DNA of 48,313 bases. It comes from a virus. The stretch lies in IMG/VR virus record IMGVR_UViG_3300004369_000822, positions 1-48,313 of that record; one strand, 5' to 3'. Within the stretch, counting starts at the first letter, position 1. Each line of letters starts with the position of its first letter. The notes under the pieces were generated by a model. That model searched no databases, was not told the origin of the DNA, and was given only the letters and a program-made list of their open reading frames with translations. The position numbers were made by a program, and so were the translations under genes. Positions 41,732 through 48,313 of the stretch are shown piece after piece.

Positions 41732-42646
41732 TTAATCCCTTAAAAATTCGTCAATGTCTTCTGAAATACTAGCAAGTGATATTTCCACACCCAAACGTTT
41801 TAGTTCAAGCATTGAGTTGCCCTCATTATCAAAAAAGGAGTCTGGAGAGTCCTTAATAGGAAGGCTAATGTGCTTGGGTCGATAATCCTGACGGCCATCC
41901 TCGGTGTACTTTTCGTCATTCCAAGGAAAAGGCTCATTAAGTTCATTGCGTTCGCCCAGCAAGAAACCATTACCATATCGCTTAAATCTGCGACCATCTC
42001 GTGCAATCAGAAACTTCTGAAAGTTCCCAGTTAAAGGAGCAAAGGAGCGCTTGCCCTCAGGAACTGGAGTGTGGCCATTATCAAGAGCTAGTGACCATGG
42101 AATGACCTCGTTGTGGTATGGAACCCCATTTTCATTTAAATCAGCGGCATAAGCGCCTGTGAGATATGACCACAAAGGATGCTGTTCTTGGATGTTAACT
42201 GAACCAGGTATATAGTCCTCGCTGTATGAATGCTTATCGTGCCGACCATTTGTCAGTTCAGAAAACGAGTAGGTAACATTCCAGTTTTCACGGGCATATT
42301 TTTCTGATAGTTGTCCGGGGGTTATTGTCATCTTATTTGTGTCAATATAATTCTGGAGACCGTTCTGAAATTCCGGGTATCCATGACATACGAAATCATC
42401 GACAACAATAGCAAGTATATTAAAATCTGGAACATCTTTGTACCGCTTATTCAGCAACTCTAACGAAGCATGTTGTGGAATATTCCCACATCCTGCAGCA
42501 ACATTAAAGACCAAGGTTACCTTATCTTGGTATTTATTAAGTATATTTTGGTCTTTGCCGTCTGCTGAAGACAAAGAAATCTCATAGAGATTAACTGGTG
42601 AAGTTTCTACAGGTATATATGGTCGCCTGTAATCCTCAATCTTCAT
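41732..42646 (-). CDS. Glutathione-peroxidase-like (thioredoxin-fold) protein with insertions
   Basis: 304 residues, nearly twice a normal glutathione peroxidase. KVTLVFNVAAGCGNIPQHAS (residues 42-61) matches the active loop, with Cys53 at the peroxidatic position. LELLNKRYKDVPDFNILAIV follows as in the family. NVTYSFSELTNG and TGNFQKFLIARDGRRFKRY (206-224) match the later blocks. The usual Gln of the second motif is not visible, and the Trp of WNF is replaced by Gly (GNF). Peroxidase activity is therefore doubtful; a thiol-disulfide or peroxide-sensing role is possible. It might protect the Fe(II) enzymes of this operon from peroxide. Confidence 0.7.
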   Translation of the reverse strand: MKIEDYRRPYIPVETSPVNLYEISLSSADGKDQNILNKYQDKVTLVFNVAAGCGNIPQHASLELLNKRYKDVPDFNILAIVVDDFVCHGYPEFQNGLQNYIDTNKMTITPGQLSEKYARENWNVTYSFSELTNGRHDKHSYSEDYIPGSVNIQEQHPLWSYLTGAYAADLNENGVPYHNEVIPWSLALDNGHTPVPEGKRSFAPLTGNFQKFLIARDGRRFKRYGNGFLLGERNELNEPFPWNDEKYTEDGRQDYRPKHISLPIKDSPDSFFDNEGNSMLELKRLGVEISLASISEDIDEFLRD

Positions 42647-42655
42647 AGGTACTTC

Positions 42656-43012
42656 TCACTTGAAGAACGGCCCTGTCATTGGGAACCCCGGGGGGAAGAA
42701 CGGTGGGAAGAACGGTGGGAAGAATGGTGGGAAGAACGGTGGGAAATAGGGTGGGAAGTAAGGGGTGGCTACAACATAGTCAATAATTTCACCTAGGGGT
42801 ATAGCTGATCCTGCTGTTTCCGTCTGCGACTGAACTAAATTAAGTTGGGAGGAACCAATAGTTCCGCTGGGGTCATCAATCGGTGAGTTAGTAACTGAAC
42901 CGCCAATAAATCCAGCATTACTAACCTGCGTTACAGCGTTGGCTGATGTCAACCCTACTAAGTTGGGTACGGTGCCTTTCGGCAAGTCCTCGTTCCATGC
43001 TGAAGTTGCCAT
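42656..43012 (-). CDS. PASTA-like protein with (F/Y)FPP repeat tail
   Basis: 118 residues. The first 80 form one PASTA-like unit (VPNLVGLTSANAVTQVSNAG, SQTETAGSAIPLGEIIDYVV). Six four-residue repeats follow (Y/F-F-P-P) and an end GFPMTGPFFK. PASTA domains usually bind cell-wall fragments, so a wall-contacting tail-tip or spike protein is plausible. The proline repeats resemble the sequences that prolyl hydroxylases act on, and P4H-like genes lie close upstream and downstream. No signal peptide is seen. Confidence 0.68.
   Translation of the reverse strand: MATSAWNEDLPKGTVPNLVGLTSANAVTQVSNAGFIGGSVTNSPIDDPSGTIGSSQLNLVQSQTETAGSAIPLGEIIDYVVATPYFPPYFPPFFPPFFPPFFPPFFPPGFPMTGPFFK
42690..42761 (-). 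repeat. Six tandem 12-bp repeats coding for (F/Y)FPP
   Basis: Units of GGTGGGAAGAAC on the plus strand, with a few base changes in the outer copies, remain in frame and encode one FFPP or YFPP each. The outer copies differ most, as expected for growth and loss of the central units by slippage. Confidence 0.92.
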
Positions 43013-43053
43013 TGGTCGTACCTAGCCTTACAGGTTTTGCGGGTCAAAAACGA

Positions 43054-43116
43054 TCAAATTTTCTCTACTAGGAGAATAGCAGATCCAGCGGTCAGGCTCT
43101 CGGTACAGAAAAGCAT
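43054..43116 (-). other. 20-codon open frame with a PASTA-like end
   Basis: One base after the P4H stop an ATG opens MLFCTESLTAGSAILLVEKI and stops. TESLTAGSAI-L-E-I resembles QTETAGSAIPLGEII of the PASTA-like protein encoded just downstream. It could be a leader peptide, or a remnant of a duplicated PASTA segment. The rest of the 105-base gap shows nothing else. Confidence 0.3.
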
Positions 43117-43117
43117 G

Positions 43118-43927
43118 TCAATGATCTTCAATTCTTTCAATAATCCTTTTAGCATTTGGATTTGTAGAAAACTTTGCGAATTCCTCGTACATATCATCCA
43201 TCCAGATCTTTCCCGTAGCGGATCCATAACCGGTGAAATCCTGAATGATTACCTTGTGCTTCTCGTCTGCTGAACCATGTCCATAAAAAGATACATACGA
43301 GTAACGAACTCCTTCCGTCACCTCCTGGACGCAGTGAGTTGCAAGGTAATTAGAGGGAAAGAAAACAATGTCTCCCGCTTTGGGACTAACTGTCAGGTCG
43401 TAGTACTCAAAATAGAGGTCGCCACCTTGGAAATCATCATTTAGTACGGTCGTGCATGACAGAGTGTGTCTTGTCGCCCCTTGATCAATTGGCTCAGTCT
43501 TGGGTCGATAGTTGACATCATTATCGCTGTGCAAACCAAGATTTGCCCCAGTTTTATAAACGCAAAAATGACCCATTGACCGCCACCATATGCTTCGTAG
43601 CAGATCGGGATACAGGTCAATGTAGTCTAATAGAACATTACTTATTGACTGTTCAATTTGACCAACCAAAACTGGATCAAGATTCTCTGTAATACGAATT
43701 GACGTTCTATCAATATGCTCGGGCAGCATTTTGTGAAAACTTCGGTTCACGGCATATTCTAGATTTCCGTCATCGTCGTACATGAATGTATACATTCGGG
43801 AAAGAGCATCTTCACATTGCTGATCTAGTAGATTTAAATCTTTCTGAGTAATAACATAGTTGTTTTTGTAAATGACAATTCCTGGCGCAAGAATTTCTCT
43901 ATCAAAACACGACGATGTTGACGGCAC
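43118..43927 (-). CDS. Fe(II)/2OG oxygenase, P4H-like
   Basis: 269 residues from a GTG with AAAGGTG eight bases upstream, placed inside the end of the tail gene before it. His133-x-Asp135 (LGLHSDNDVNY), His198 (YLATHCVQEV) and Arg208 (EGVRYSYVSFYGHG) are intact. TTVLNDDFQGGDLYFEYYD and PKAGDIVFFPSNY are typical of the group. It is close to the enzyme at 37,121 (matching YFEY and FFPSNY blocks). It is the first oxygenase of the long operon and directly precedes the PASTA/FFPP gene, the best candidate substrate. Confidence 0.9.
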   Translation of the reverse strand: MPSTSSCFDREILAPGIVIYKNNYVITQKDLNLLDQQCEDALSRMYTFMYDDDGNLEYAVNRSFHKMLPEHIDRTSIRITENLDPVLVGQIEQSISNVLLDYIDLYPDLLRSIWWRSMGHFCVYKTGANLGLHSDNDVNYRPKTEPIDQGATRHTLSCTTVLNDDFQGGDLYFEYYDLTVSPKAGDIVFFPSNYLATHCVQEVTEGVRYSYVSFYGHGSADEKHKVIIQDFTGYGSATGKIWMDDMYEEFAKFSTNPNAKRIIERIEDH

Positions 43928-43932
43928 TTAGA

Positions 43933-44637
43933 TTACACCTTTAGGTCACCAGAAAGAAGCCAGGTATCGGTTGCTCGCTTTCGGAGTGTAGCAGTTGACC
44001 ACTGTACCCGCAAGCGACTACCTATAGAGGTATTTACAGTTACGCCAGAATCTGGACTGATAGTAACTTCGCCAGAACCTACCCGCACAATAGTAATAAC
44101 CGTACCTACAGGAAACGCCTGGGCGGAGTTTGTTGGAACTGTAATTGTTATAGCGCTTGAAGAATTAGCCTCAATTACTTTGTACTGATGAGTAGAAAGT
44201 GTTAATGTCGCTGAGGCCGTAAAATCATAGTAGTCTTCCGTGATAAGCGTCGTAGAGGGAAGGGTAACCGTCCCAGTAAATGTAGGATCAGAAACAGCCA
44301 CCCAAGTTGACGTACCACTATCGTATTGAAGCAAATCTCCATCGGATGGCGAGGCTGCATCAACATCACCAACATCGTCAATATTGTTGATAGTAGGAAT
44401 CGAAGCCCACTCAACCCCATAGGTTGCACCAGAGTTGGCTTTTAGAAAATAGCCATCCGAACCCACCGCAAGTCGGGTAAGCGTGTCGGCGGCACTGCCA
44501 ACAAGAAGGTCACCCTTGGCGTCAATGATCGTATCTAAAGCCGACGCCTCCCAGGATGTGCCATTCCATGTCCATTTAATGCCACCCGAGGAATGAGTGT
44601 CGTTCAATGAAGGGCTAGAAGGAAAATCAATCGCCAT
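43933..44637 (-). CDS. Tail-fibre-like protein
   Basis: 234 residues, GGAG upstream. The N-terminus GIKWTWNGTSWEAS is a common virion-attachment type start in aquatic phage fibres. Then GDLLVGSAADTLTRLAVGSD and GYFLKANSGATYGVEW form a module also found in the protein at 46,657. Ser/Thr/Val-rich beta repeats follow, and the end (VTVNTSIGSRLRVQWSTATL) looks like a fibre head. It has its own promoter-like TATAAT and follows a terminator. It leads the oxygenase operon, which links the enzymes to tail proteins. Confidence 0.72.
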   Translation of the reverse strand: MAIDFPSSPSLNDTHSSGGIKWTWNGTSWEASALDTIIDAKGDLLVGSAADTLTRLAVGSDGYFLKANSGATYGVEWASIPTINNIDDVGDVDAASPSDGDLLQYDSGTSTWVAVSDPTFTGTVTLPSTTLITEDYYDFTASATLTLSTHQYKVIEANSSSAITITVPTNSAQAFPVGTVITIVRVGSGEVTISPDSGVTVNTSIGSRLRVQWSTATLRKRATDTWLLSGDLKV

Positions 44638-44666
44638 GTGAGTACTCCGACCTGTGATCAGTAGTC

Positions 44667-44672
44667 ATTATA
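44667..44672 (-). promoter_or_regulatory. Candidate promoter of the tail/oxygenase operon
   Basis: On the minus strand TATAAT, preceded directly by TG, lies 30 bases before the ATG at 44637. TTGGCG 15 bases upstream is a partial -35, inside the preceding terminator stem. The spacing is short, but the -10 is perfect. Confidence 0.52.
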
Positions 44673-44681
44673 CACCTCAAG

Positions 44682-44708
44682 AAAAAGCGCCAAATGCGCC
44701 TATTGGCG
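44682..44708 (-). terminator. Rho-independent terminator overlapping a stop codon
   Basis: On the minus strand CGCCAA / TTGGCG pair around a nine-base loop and are followed by CTTTTTC. The stop codon of the coiled-coil gene lies in the loop, directly after the first stem arm. It ends transcription from the fibre genes before the 43,933 gene, which then restarts from its own promoter. Confidence 0.68.
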
Positions 44709-44930
44709 ACCTGTAATCGCAGCGATTTCAGCCTCGGTCAGCCCCAGGGCTGCCAGTTTCGCCTGAGCAGACTCTTTAGCCGCTTCGGCTTCGGCTTCGG
44801 CGGCTTCACGGGCAACACGGTCAGCCTCGAAGGCCACGAGGTCGGCTTCGCGTTGGGCGACTTCTTCGGGGGTGGACTGTCGGGTTTCGGTGCGTCCGTC
44901 AGGGTAGACGGTTGTGATTTCAAAAGACAT
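44700..44930 (-). CDS. Small coiled-coil protein of the tail region
   Basis: 76 residues. After ITTVYPDGRTETRQSTPEEV a long Ala/Glu-rich helix (about 25-60) forms a coiled coil. The end, LAALGLTEAEIAAITG, is a motif that closes many small tail-region proteins of aquatic phages. It may be a chaperone or trimerisation helper for the adjacent fibres. GAGAAACA lies before the ATG. No enzymatic motif. Confidence 0.68.
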   Translation of the reverse strand: MSFEITTVYPDGRTETRQSTPEEVAQREADLVAFEADRVAREAAEAEAEAAKESAQAKLAALGLTEAEIAAITGRQ

Positions 44931-44938
44931 TGTTTCTC

Positions 44939-45481
44939 CTATTGGTTAAATCCAAAAACTGTCATAATTCCGGTCAAGTTGCCACTATTGGGGTAAATAG
45001 TAAACCCATCATATGATGTGGATTGGCTATGCGTAGTAGCGTAGTCATAAAACGATGCACCACTGTTGGATTTAATATTCATGCTTCGGGTTGCTGTTCG
45101 TTGAGTCAAGTATGGTCCAAAGAACAGAACGGTGTCGCCGTTCATATTGGATGACTGAGAGTTGCCAATAAGACCGTTATCATCACTAGCACTGTTAGTG
45201 CTGACAGTCGTATCGCTTACATTGATTGATTGTCTAGTGTAACTACTCGCTGTTGAGTTATCCTCACCAGAGACTCTTAAGCGATATCGAATAGCGGCGT
45301 TCGCAGAACCCAAGTGTCTAATACTAATCATGTAGTTGTCGTAATCCGAAGTGAACACCCCGTTCAAACTCAACGACGTGACAGCCGAAAAATCCACTGA
45401 CCCGTCAGCGTTGATGCTCGCACTCGTCCCCGAATAGGCAATCGACGATGGGGTTATGACGACAAGACCGTTGATAGGCAT
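44939..45481 (-). CDS. Tail-fibre-associated protein, tandem copy 3
   Basis: 180 residues. TPSSIAYSGTSASI and GSVDFSAVTSLSLNGVFTSD near the N-terminus are shared with the two genes upstream. The remainder is a Ser/Thr-rich beta domain with MNGDTVLFFGPYLTQRTATR and SYDGFTIYPNSGNLTGIMTVFGF at the end, also matched in the paralogues. Start overlaps the previous stop (TAATG). A receptor-binding or decoration role is likely. Confidence 0.68.
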   Translation of the reverse strand: MPINGLVVITPSSIAYSGTSASINADGSVDFSAVTSLSLNGVFTSDYDNYMISIRHLGSANAAIRYRLRVSGEDNSTASSYTRQSINVSDTTVSTNSASDDNGLIGNSQSSNMNGDTVLFFGPYLTQRTATRSMNIKSNSGASFYDYATTHSQSTSYDGFTIYPNSGNLTGIMTVFGFNQ

Positions 45482-46020
45482 TACTTCCTCATCCCATACA
45501 CCGCAATACGACCACTAAGGCTACTACCTGATGTTGGCTGCAAAACAAGACCATCATATGACCCAGTTACCGAGTGCAGAGTTGCTGCGTCAAGAATGCG
45601 GCACGTTCCATCGTTGTTGCCAGAGATATTGACTGATTTAAATGAGGTGTTTCTATTAAGGTATGGTCCGAATATCTCCGTCAAACTTCCACCTGGAGTT
45701 GAACTTGCTGAAGCGTTAGTTAGGTGGTAACCAAATGACGAGCGATTGGATGACACAGTTGTTCCACTGTATTGAACATACTGCGTCTGGTATGAGGAAC
45801 TCTGTATAGTTCCGCTTGACGAAAGTTTCATCGCTGTTCCAACGGCACCAGTAACCCATTGAACTATTTGATAGTTGTCATATTCTGAAGAAAATACATT
45901 ATTTAATGTTAGTGAAGAAACGGCAGAAAATGATACAGACCCCTGTGCGCTTATTGACGCGCTTGTCCCTGTGTAAGAGATTGATGTCGGGGTTACAAGA
46001 TAAAGGCCATTTTTTGCCAT
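45481..46020 (-). CDS. Tail-fibre-associated protein, tandem copy 2
   Basis: 179 residues. It shares the N-terminal block (VTPTSISYTGTSASISAQGS, SLTLNNVFSSEYDNYQIV) and the TEIFGPYLNRNTSFKSVNI and SYDGLVLQPTSGSSLSGRIA blocks with its neighbours. The segment between (about 60-110) is different, as expected for a host-contact surface. Directly adjacent to copies 1 and 3. Confidence 0.68.
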   Translation of the reverse strand: MAKNGLYLVTPTSISYTGTSASISAQGSVSFSAVSSLTLNNVFSSEYDNYQIVQWVTGAVGTAMKLSSSGTIQSSSYQTQYVQYSGTTVSSNRSSFGYHLTNASASSTPGGSLTEIFGPYLNRNTSFKSVNISGNNDGTCRILDAATLHSVTGSYDGLVLQPTSGSSLSGRIAVYGMRK

Positions 46021-46647
46021 TTATGCCCCCACAAAACCGTAAGTTGACACAGCGCCAGATAGGGTATCAGAACCAAACTCATTGGCCAAAGTAACTCCAG
46101 TGTAGGAACTGGACAGCGAATGCGTTCCTGCCCAATCTCTTGTTGTGACGCCATTGCCAGCATAGTCGGCAGGTACACCAACCGACCTAAACGCTGTGGG
46201 GCTACTCAGGTAGGGGCCGTATATGTATGTTTTACCGCCTGAACCAACACTGTTATCTAACAGCATGAACCGCGCAAAAGTTTGCGTGCCTCTGCCTGCA
46301 GACACATTTATTCCACTTGCATCAAGCCGTTGAATCGTATAATTACTTCCGTTTTCATCAGTTGATGTTCTAAAGCGCGCCCCAACAGCGCCCCAGTCGG
46401 TCGATGATGTACCCGTGACCACCATCATATAGTTCTCGTAGTCGGCGCTAAAAATACCATTCAACGACAACGAGGTAACCGCATCGAATTCAACCGACCC
46501 GTTCGCACCAATCGTCGCCGACGTACCGCTATAAGCAATCGACGATGGCGTCAGCAACACCATGCCACCCAACTCCTCAATAACAGGGGCAGATGACCAG
46601 CCGAGGCCGAAAACACCACCGTTACCACGCGTAGTCAACAGAGGCAT
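46021..46647 (-). CDS. Tail-fibre-associated protein, tandem copy 1
   Basis: 208 residues. It has an extra leader (MPLLTTRGNGGVFGLGWSSA) before the shared TPSSIAYSGTSATIGANGS and VTSLSLNGIFSADYENYMMV blocks. YIYGPYLSSPTAFRSVGVPA and the final SLSSSYTGVTLANEFGSDTL also match the paralogues. The leader may attach the set to the long fibre whose gene ends ten bases upstream; copies 2 and 3 have only a short start. Confidence 0.7.
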   Translation of the reverse strand: MPLLTTRGNGGVFGLGWSSAPVIEELGGMVLLTPSSIAYSGTSATIGANGSVEFDAVTSLSLNGIFSADYENYMMVVTGTSSTDWGAVGARFRTSTDENGSNYTIQRLDASGINVSAGRGTQTFARFMLLDNSVGSGGKTYIYGPYLSSPTAFRSVGVPADYAGNGVTTRDWAGTHSLSSSYTGVTLANEFGSDTLSGAVSTYGFVGA

Positions 46648-46656
46648 CAGTCAACC

Positions 46657-48313
46657 TCACGCAAACTGAGTCTGAGAAGCAAGAACCGTATATGTCGGTG
46701 TTGCTGCGGTCTTAACAATCGTAAATACATACACATCAACCGACGAAGCGTTACCAGCAGATGGGGCCGAACCACCCTGCCACTTCGGGGTAACAGACGT
46801 GCCATCAATCTGAACGGTTGACGGGTAATAGGCTGTCGTGCCATTCGTATTGGCCCACATTACGGTCATTGAATCACCAACATCTAAAAGTGACGCCAAT
46901 GTGGTTGATCCATCACCACGAATATTGATTGTGTGATTAGCAGACGCATCAGATGTGTAATACCAGATGCTGGCAGTATTGACATCAATATTGATAGTGC
47001 CAGTAGCCGCTGATGCGACAATGTTCCAGTTTTCTTTACTTTGATCAAGAACAGCGCCAGTAATCGTTCCACCCGAAACTGTAGGTGTATTGATTGTTGG
47101 ACTTGTCAAAGTCTTATTCGTAACTGTTTCAGTTCCTGTCAATGTGACAACATTTGATGGAATTGAAGCACCAACGAAGGCATCCACCCACTGAGCAGAT
47201 GACCCATCGTCATAATAAATCTTGAGTTTTCCGGTATCTGACTCCCACCACAAATCCCCCGCGACAGGTGAAGAAGGCGCATCATCATGGATAGAAACAG
47301 TCGTGTCAACAACCCATTCGACGCCATTCGTAGCAGATGAATTAGCTTTCAAAATGTAGCCATCAGTGCCAACACTCAAAATCGCCGAAGTACCAGCCGA
47401 TGCCCCAACAATCAGATCACCCTTAGCGGCGATATCAGCCTCCAGAAGGGCCTGTGAGCCGATTTCAGCGTCCACAAAAGCGGTCGTGGCTATCTGCGTA
47501 GTGCTATCCCCGACAGACGCTGTAGGGGCCGTGGGCGTACCCGCTAGGGCTGGGTCAGTAGCCCGAACCACTCCGCCAGTGCCAGTTGAGGCGGTGCCGT
47601 CAATATAGACATCAGCAACATCAACCGACCCAAGCGACCCGCTGAACACCTCAGAGGTATTGGTCGCATCAGGGATAAATGTAAGTCGGCCAGTACTCTC
47701 GTCATAGCCGAAGAAACCAACCTTGGCATTGGAACCGTCATGCCAACGGAACTCAACTCCACGATCCTTGCTGTCGTTGGATCCAGGCGCAGTGTCGCCA
47801 CCCAAAGTAATAATCGGATCATCCAATGTTGTAACCGTGGAATTAACGGTGACCGTTGATCCGTTAACTGTCAGGTCACCTGACACCACCAGGTTGTCGT
47901 CAACCGTGACGGTTCCGCCAGCAGAGTCAATCGTGAGGTTCCCGCTCGCTGTATCAATTTCGTTAGCATCAGTAATGCCAATTTGAATTGCGTCCAGGGT
48001 TGCGCCAGCAAATGTTGGGGAATCTGTGGTTTCTACCGACTGGCCGATGGCAACGGTTGGCGTTGCACCTTCACCTGAGTTGTTAGACAGGGTGACGCCC
48101 GTACCAGCAACCAGACTTTCTACATAGTCTCCAGTTGTATCGGTTCCAAGGTCAACAGCATCGTTAACCCAAGCTGAACCATTCCATTTCAAGAAATCGC
48201 CTGATGTTGCAAATGTAATGGTAACATCACCAACATCGTCAAGATTATTGATTGTTGGAATATCAGCTGGCTGCCATTCGCTAGATGCTGAAACATACTT
48301 TAAGAACTGACCA
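46657..48313 (-). CDS. Tail fibre protein, 5' end outside the window
   Basis: The open frame continues without a stop to the right edge (GQFLKYVSASSEW at the boundary), so the true start lies outside; a TTG at 48,192 is not the start. At least 550 residues. Repeated fibre elements are WNGSAWVNDAVDLGTDTTGD, LTVNGSTVTVNSTVTTLDDP, PALAGTPTAPTASVGDSTTQ with IATTAFVDAEIG, and TLTGTETVTNKTLTSPTINT. These are frequent in long tail fibres. It shares PTINN-(L/I)-DDVGDV and GDLIVGASAG...GYILKANSSATNGVEW with the protein at 43,933. The C-terminus (SVDVYVFTIVKTAATPTYTV) is beta-rich. Confidence 0.8.
   Translation of the reverse strand, partial: GQFLKYVSASSEWQPADIPTINNLDDVGDVTITFATSGDFLKWNGSAWVNDAVDLGTDTTGDYVESLVAGTGVTLSNNSGEGATPTVAIGQSVETTDSPTFAGATLDAIQIGITDANEIDTASGNLTIDSAGGTVTVDDNLVVSGDLTVNGSTVTVNSTVTTLDDPIITLGGDTAPGSNDSKDRGVEFRWHDGSNAKVGFFGYDESTGRLTFIPDATNTSEVFSGSLGSVDVADVYIDGTASTGTGGVVRATDPALAGTPTAPTASVGDSTTQIATTAFVDAEIGSQALLEADIAAKGDLIVGASAGTSAILSVGTDGYILKANSSATNGVEWVVDTTVSIHDDAPSSPVAGDLWWESDTGKLKIYYDDGSSAQWVDAFVGASIPSNVVTLTGTETVTNKTLTSPTINTPTVSGGTITGAVLDQSKENWNIVASAATGTINIDVNTASIWYYTSDASANHTINIRGDGSTTLASLLDVGDSMTVMWANTNGTTAYYPSTVQIDGTSVTPKWQGGSAPSAGNASSVDVYVFTIVKTAATPTYTVLASQTQFA

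Noticed and set aside
42690-42761. Short tandem repeats as a CRISPR array
   Set aside because: The 12-bp units are contiguous, have no spacers and stay in frame as FFPP codons.
1-48313. tRNA genes, integrase, attachment sites or insertion sequences
   Set aside because: No cloverleaf, recombinase motif or terminal repeat was recognised by eye. A tRNA scan and HMM search would be needed to exclude them fully.

Overview
The window looks like part of a tailed double-stranded DNA phage genome (Caudoviricetes). It carries an HK97-type major capsid protein, an S78-type prohead protease, a primase-helicase, nucleotide-metabolism genes and tail-fibre-like genes, packed with ATGA, TAATG or 8-base overlaps. 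The host is most likely an actinobacterium. A WhiB-like iron-sulfur regulator (a family essentially confined to actinobacteria and their phages) sits in an operon with thyX, and a B12-dependent monomeric ribonucleotide reductase follows. The many Fe(II)/2-oxoglutarate (2OG) oxygenases recall phages from open-water plankton. Both ends cut through genes, so this is not a whole genome. No large terminase, portal, integrase, tRNA gene or CRISPR array was seen.

Layout. (1) 1-25,378, minus strand. Read in the direction of transcription it has small regulatory genes, a WhiB-ThyX-small protein-primase operon, a possible terminase small subunit, a ribbon-helix-helix/zinc protein, the prohead protease, an acidic Cys-rich scaffold-like protein, and small Cys-Gly-tailed proteins. 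Then come two very large virion-type proteins with a kinase-like and a degenerate kinase-like domain, three further proteins, and the capsid protein with a strong terminator. Beyond that terminator lie a flavin-dependent halogenase, a DUF6065-like protein and the start of a secreted protein. (2) 25,520-28,134, plus strand: a small basic protein, a terminator, a small Cys protein and nrdJ. (3) 28,131-30,431, minus strand: an asparagine/arginine-oxygenase-like enzyme, a methyltransferase and a PhyH-type oxygenase. (4) 30,489-35,908, plus strand: three oxygenases, a run of small helical proteins that look like diverged duplicates, a methyltransferase-like protein and a prolyl-4-hydroxylase-like (P4H-like) oxygenase. 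(5) 35,914-48,313, minus strand: tail-fibre-like genes followed by a long operon of oxygenases. This operon also holds a protein with six (F/Y)FPP repeats, a glutathione-peroxidase-like protein and a DUF6065 protein, and it ends in a Rossmann-dehydrogenase/2OG-oxygenase fusion.

The main discovery candidate is the modification-enzyme island. Thirteen predicted Fe(II)/2OG oxygenases of at least four subtypes lie between 24.4 and 43.9 kb, and almost all keep the metal triad and the 2OG-binding Arg/Lys. They are mixed with methyltransferases, a peroxidase-like protein and DUF6065. A halogenase and a second DUF6065-like gene sit at the other end of the window. I infer a phage-encoded tailoring system acting on a virion protein, a host surface component or a small molecule. 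One concrete candidate substrate is the proline-repeat protein encoded next to a P4H-like enzyme.
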